From positions 1 to 33,015 of the forward strand of contig JADDQE010000039.1 in NCBI GenBank assembly GCA_016781525.1: a DNA stretch of 33,015 bases. Reading direction: 5' to 3'. Position 1 is the first letter of the stretch; every line of letters begins with the position of its first letter. This DNA comes from a bacterium. GTDB lineage: Bacteria > Chloroflexota > Chloroflexia > Chloroflexales > Kallotenuaceae. This document shows positions 31,220 through 33,015 of the stretch, one piece after another. The notes beneath the pieces are model-generated. The model was not told the origin of the DNA. It searched no databases and worked only from the letters and a program-made list of their open reading frames with translations. The position numbers were made by a program, and so were the translations under genes.

Positions 31220-31453
31220 TTACGAGTGGTGCCCACTGGTGTCGTTCAACTCGCGATTAGTGCTTCCAGTAACACTGCCTCCGGTGCCGGTTTCGCGGCT
31301 GGAAGTACCCTGGTCGCCGCTCATGCCTGTCCCGCCGGCATCCCCAAGTTGATCCGTAGGAGTGCGGTGTGTGGGGTCGCCTGGGGCGCGCTGGTCAGGA
31401 GCATAGGTCGCCTCCTGCTCGTCCATGTTCTGGAACAAGGGTTGGTCGCTCAT
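31220..31453 (-). CDS. Small hydrophilic, probably disordered protein
   Basis: 77 aa, rich in Gly, Thr, Ser, Asp and Gln, with no hydrophobic core (GDAGGTGMSGDQGTSSRETG). A near-perfect AAGGAGG lies before the ATG at 31453, and a hairpin ends the region, so translation is likely. No family recognised; composition resembles small stress or seed-like hydrophilic proteins, but that is only an impression. Confidence 0.6.
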   Translation of the reverse strand: MSDQPLFQNMDEQEATYAPDQRAPGDPTHRTPTDQLGDAGGTGMSGDQGTSSRETGTGGSVTGSTNRELNDTSGHHS

Positions 31454-31676
31454 AATGGTTCCTCCTTAACAACGGCGAGTGGTAGCAAAGAGTATGCCTG
31501 GCACTGTCGAGCCGGTAGCGGCCGCCGAGCCTGCAAGGCACTGGAAGCCGCGCCACGTGAGCGGTCGGTATCACCTCGTCGCACGGCCTCGGCCCCATGT
31601 TGGCAGCACACCTGCCCCAATGACACTTAATACCGCTGAACATACCACGCTGGAGACCGACGGACGCTTGAGGACC

Positions 31677-31790
31677 GCGTGCACCACGTCGTGCGAGCAA
31701 CCGCGGGTTGTGGCCTTCACCACAGCCAATATCCAACCCTTGCAATTGGGACAGCCCCACGTTGCAAGTCCCGACCGGCTCAGGCCAAGG
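31677..31790 (-). pseudogene. Remnant of a class I methyltransferase
   Basis: On the minus strand, just behind the APH-like gene, one frame reads LDIGCGEGHNPRLLARRGA (31680-31736), a near-perfect SAM-binding motif I with the following helix of methyltransferases. Before it only a short non-matching stretch lies up to the APH stop. After it the frame loses family character. The rest of the 326-nt gap (31454-31779) shows no intact gene. Two hairpins (31706-31727 and 31739-31768) overlap it. I read it as a decayed gene fragment left by deletion. Confidence 0.6.
31739..31768 (-). terminator. Hairpin after the APH-like gene
   Basis: CTTGCAA (31739-31745) pairs with TTGCAAG (31762-31768), and TGGG (31747-31750) with CCCA (31756-31759) inside. 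It lies 12 nt after the stop of the APH-like gene, with no T-tract. It is inside the methyltransferase remnant, so its role as transcript end is uncertain. Confidence 0.4.
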
Positions 31791-32745
31791 TATGTAGCAG
31801 GTCGTCGAGAATACGCAGCAGACGGACAACCACTGCCTGATCAACCGGCTGCGGACGATCGTTGTTGAAGACGTGGCCGAGCTCGCTTAGAAAATCGGCG
31901 CAGAAGACGGCGGTATAAAGCTGGATAACGTGTCGCTGCTCGTCGGTCACCTCGGCCTGCGCCGTCCACGCGGCGATGTATTCTAGATCCACATCAAGCT
32001 TGAGCAATGCCATCTGCGTCAGCCCAACCGTCCACAGCGGGTCGCCATAGCAAACAAAATCTACATCGACAATTCCGCTGAGCCGGCCGTCGTGGACGAT
32101 TACATTTTTCGTGGTGGTGTCGTCCAGAAATGCTGTTGGCGCGACCTGCGTGAGATACGATTCGAAGCGCGATACTGCTTGCTGCACGCGACCAACCAGC
32201 TCGGGATCGACGATTCCGGCGTGGGCCAGGCGCTGCCGACTCCGGTTGAGCATCTCAAAGACGACGGCGCTCCACGTGCGGTGCGGCAGCGGGTCATGTA
32301 ACGCGGTGGCATAACCGAAACCGGACCCAGAGGGTAAGCGACCGACCTGTCGTTGCAGCCGGACAACGTCCCCGGCAATCGTGTACTTCTGATCAGGGCT
32401 TAAGGTCGGGTAAACATTGCCCAGATCCGTTCCGGGCAAGCGTTCGAGGAGCATGAAGGCAAATGGAACGATCTTGCATTCAAGGTCGCTGTACATGAGC
32501 CGCGGAAGGGGAACACCCAGTGGCGATAAAATCTGAGACCAATACACTCCCGCGGCTAGCAAGCTGTAAGTATTTGGATCGGCAATCCGAACCACCAGCT
32601 TCTGCGTGGACGTCGCGACATCGTAAACATAATGGCACAAGCCGGTTGGGAACCGACGAACGCTCAAGACAGATTGGCCGAGAACAGAGGTGACGATTGT
32701 TGTCGCATCTTGTTCAGTCGGTCTACGCAAGGTCCGCTCGCTCAT
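31780..32745 (-). CDS. Aminoglycoside-phosphotransferase-like (APH-fold) kinase
   Basis: 321 aa from the ATG at 32745. The N-lobe has RRFPTGLCHYVYDV and the ATP-lysine strand QKLVVRIADP. VPLPRLMYSDLE, the hinge FAFMLLERLPGTDLG and HDPLPHRTW follow. The catalytic loop is FLDDTTTKNVIV: the Asp and Asn of the Brenner motif are kept, but the usual HGD histidine is Leu. GIVDVDFVCYGDPLWTVGL supplies the DFG-like metal Asp. The fold is shared by antibiotic kinases, homoserine kinase and many small-molecule kinases, so resistance is not implied. A TATACT lies 7 nt before the ATG, suggesting a leaderless mRNA. Confidence 0.85.
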   Translation of the reverse strand: MSERTLRRPTEQDATTIVTSVLGQSVLSVRRFPTGLCHYVYDVATSTQKLVVRIADPNTYSLLAAGVYWSQILSPLGVPLPRLMYSDLECKIVPFAFMLLERLPGTDLGNVYPTLSPDQKYTIAGDVVRLQRQVGRLPSGSGFGYATALHDPLPHRTWSAVVFEMLNRSRQRLAHAGIVDPELVGRVQQAVSRFESYLTQVAPTAFLDDTTTKNVIVHDGRLSGIVDVDFVCYGDPLWTVGLTQMALLKLDVDLEYIAAWTAQAEVTDEQRHVIQLYTAVFCADFLSELGHVFNNDRPQPVDQAVVVRLLRILDDLLHTLA

Positions 32746-32752
32746 ACAGCTG

Positions 32753-32781
32753 AGTATAGCATTGAAGCGCGCGGACGGCAG
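32753..32781 (-). promoter_or_regulatory. Promoter of the APH-like gene, leaderless arrangement
   Basis: On the minus strand -10 TATACT (32753-32758) with a weak -35 CTGCCG (32776-32781) at 17 nt. The start point predicted 7-8 nt further falls at the ATG (32745). No ribosome binding site is present. Confidence 0.5.
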
Positions 32782-32843
32782 CCAGGTAGCAATCATGCTG
32801 AGCCGGACGCTTCAGCGTGATCGCTTGCACCATTAATCGTACG

Positions 32844-33015
32844 CTAGATTATGATTTCAATTCGATTACCATCAGGGTCGAGGACCGTTCCTGCATAATA
32901 ACCGTCTCCAGTCTTGTGCGGCTCGTCGAGAATCTGATGGCCGTCATCCTGGAGGCGCTTCATCAAGTTGTCGACGTTGATACCAATTCGCAGTCTAAGA
33001 TAAATTTCTAAAGTG
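32844..33015 (-). CDS. VOC/glyoxalase-family protein, C-terminal part
   Basis: A minus-strand frame open from the window edge to a TAG at 32844-32846, 56 residues. The strands EIYLRLRIGINVDNLMKRL, GHQILDEPHKTGDGYYAG and the end TVLDPDGNRIEIII match the last repeat of vicinal-oxygen-chelate proteins, where the final Glu is the metal ligand (DPDGNRIE). The N-terminal half is outside the window. The function (glyoxalase, dioxygenase or antibiotic binding) cannot be told. Confidence 0.8.
   Translation of the reverse strand, partial: TLEIYLRLRIGINVDNLMKRLQDDGHQILDEPHKTGDGYYAGTVLDPDGNRIEIII

Noticed and set aside
31479-31868. A 129-codon plus-strand open frame across the methyltransferase remnant
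   Set aside because: No ribosome binding site, composition like a shadow frame, and it runs into the well-supported APH-like gene on the other strand.

Overview
The window reads as ordinary bacterial chromosome of fairly high G+C. It has dense, mostly single genes on both strands, AAGGAGG-type ribosome binding sites and near-consensus sigma70-type promoters. The gene mix suggests a Chloroflexota (class Chloroflexia-like) bacterium: an operonic pyruvate dehydrogenase E1alpha/E1beta/E2, a MutL carrying the endonuclease motif, RDD and SpoIIM-family membrane proteins, a stand-alone P450, dodecin, a thioredoxin-like ferredoxin and heptamer-phased intergenic repeats. This taxonomic call is an inference from gene content and style, with moderate confidence. 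I saw no rRNA, tRNA, CRISPR array, insertion sequence or prophage.

Layout. Positions 1-3677 (minus strand): a methyltransferase gene followed by pdhA, pdhB and the 5' part of the E2 gene; both pdh spacers carry 7-nt phased repeats. 3781-9058: a small membrane protein, a purine-type phosphoribosyltransferase, a small hypothetical, miaA with a promoter that suggests a leaderless mRNA, a divergent RDD/SpoIIM pair, and overlapping sixA-like and osmC-like genes that end at a strong terminator. 9332-11344: one protein with a degenerate ECF-sigma-like region, a ZAS-type zinc finger, one membrane span and a large extracytoplasmic domain. 11462-14520: a metal-homeostasis and thiol-redox block, made of an autoregulated ArsR/SmtB-type sensor with a textbook promoter and operator, a CDF zinc transporter with a His-rich tail, a TlpA-like lipoprotein and a divergent His-rich lipoprotein with a CX4C thioredoxin-like domain.

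14564-24368: mutL, a membrane-anchored PP2C phosphatase, a ROK sugar kinase, a phage-style RecA-like ATPase of Sak4 type, an exopolysaccharide priming glycosyltransferase with a 15-codon upstream ORF, a Wzz-like protein with its own promoter, an RlmD/RumA-type methyltransferase and a CvpA-like protein. 24403-33015: a [2Fe-2S] ferredoxin divergent from a P450, an alpha/beta hydrolase, a TIGR01777-type epimerase, an EEP-family hydrolase, dodecin, a MOSC protein, a disordered small protein, a short methyltransferase remnant, an APH-like kinase with an altered catalytic motif, and the end of a VOC protein.

The clearest functional unit is the zinc sensor plus exporter. The most unusual objects are the sigma-like/anti-sigma-like fusion, the heptamer-built hairpins of the pdh operon, the upstream ORF of the glycosyltransferase and the isolated Sak4-like ATPase. 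No wholly new multi-gene system is evident. All domain calls are by eye from residues, without database searches.
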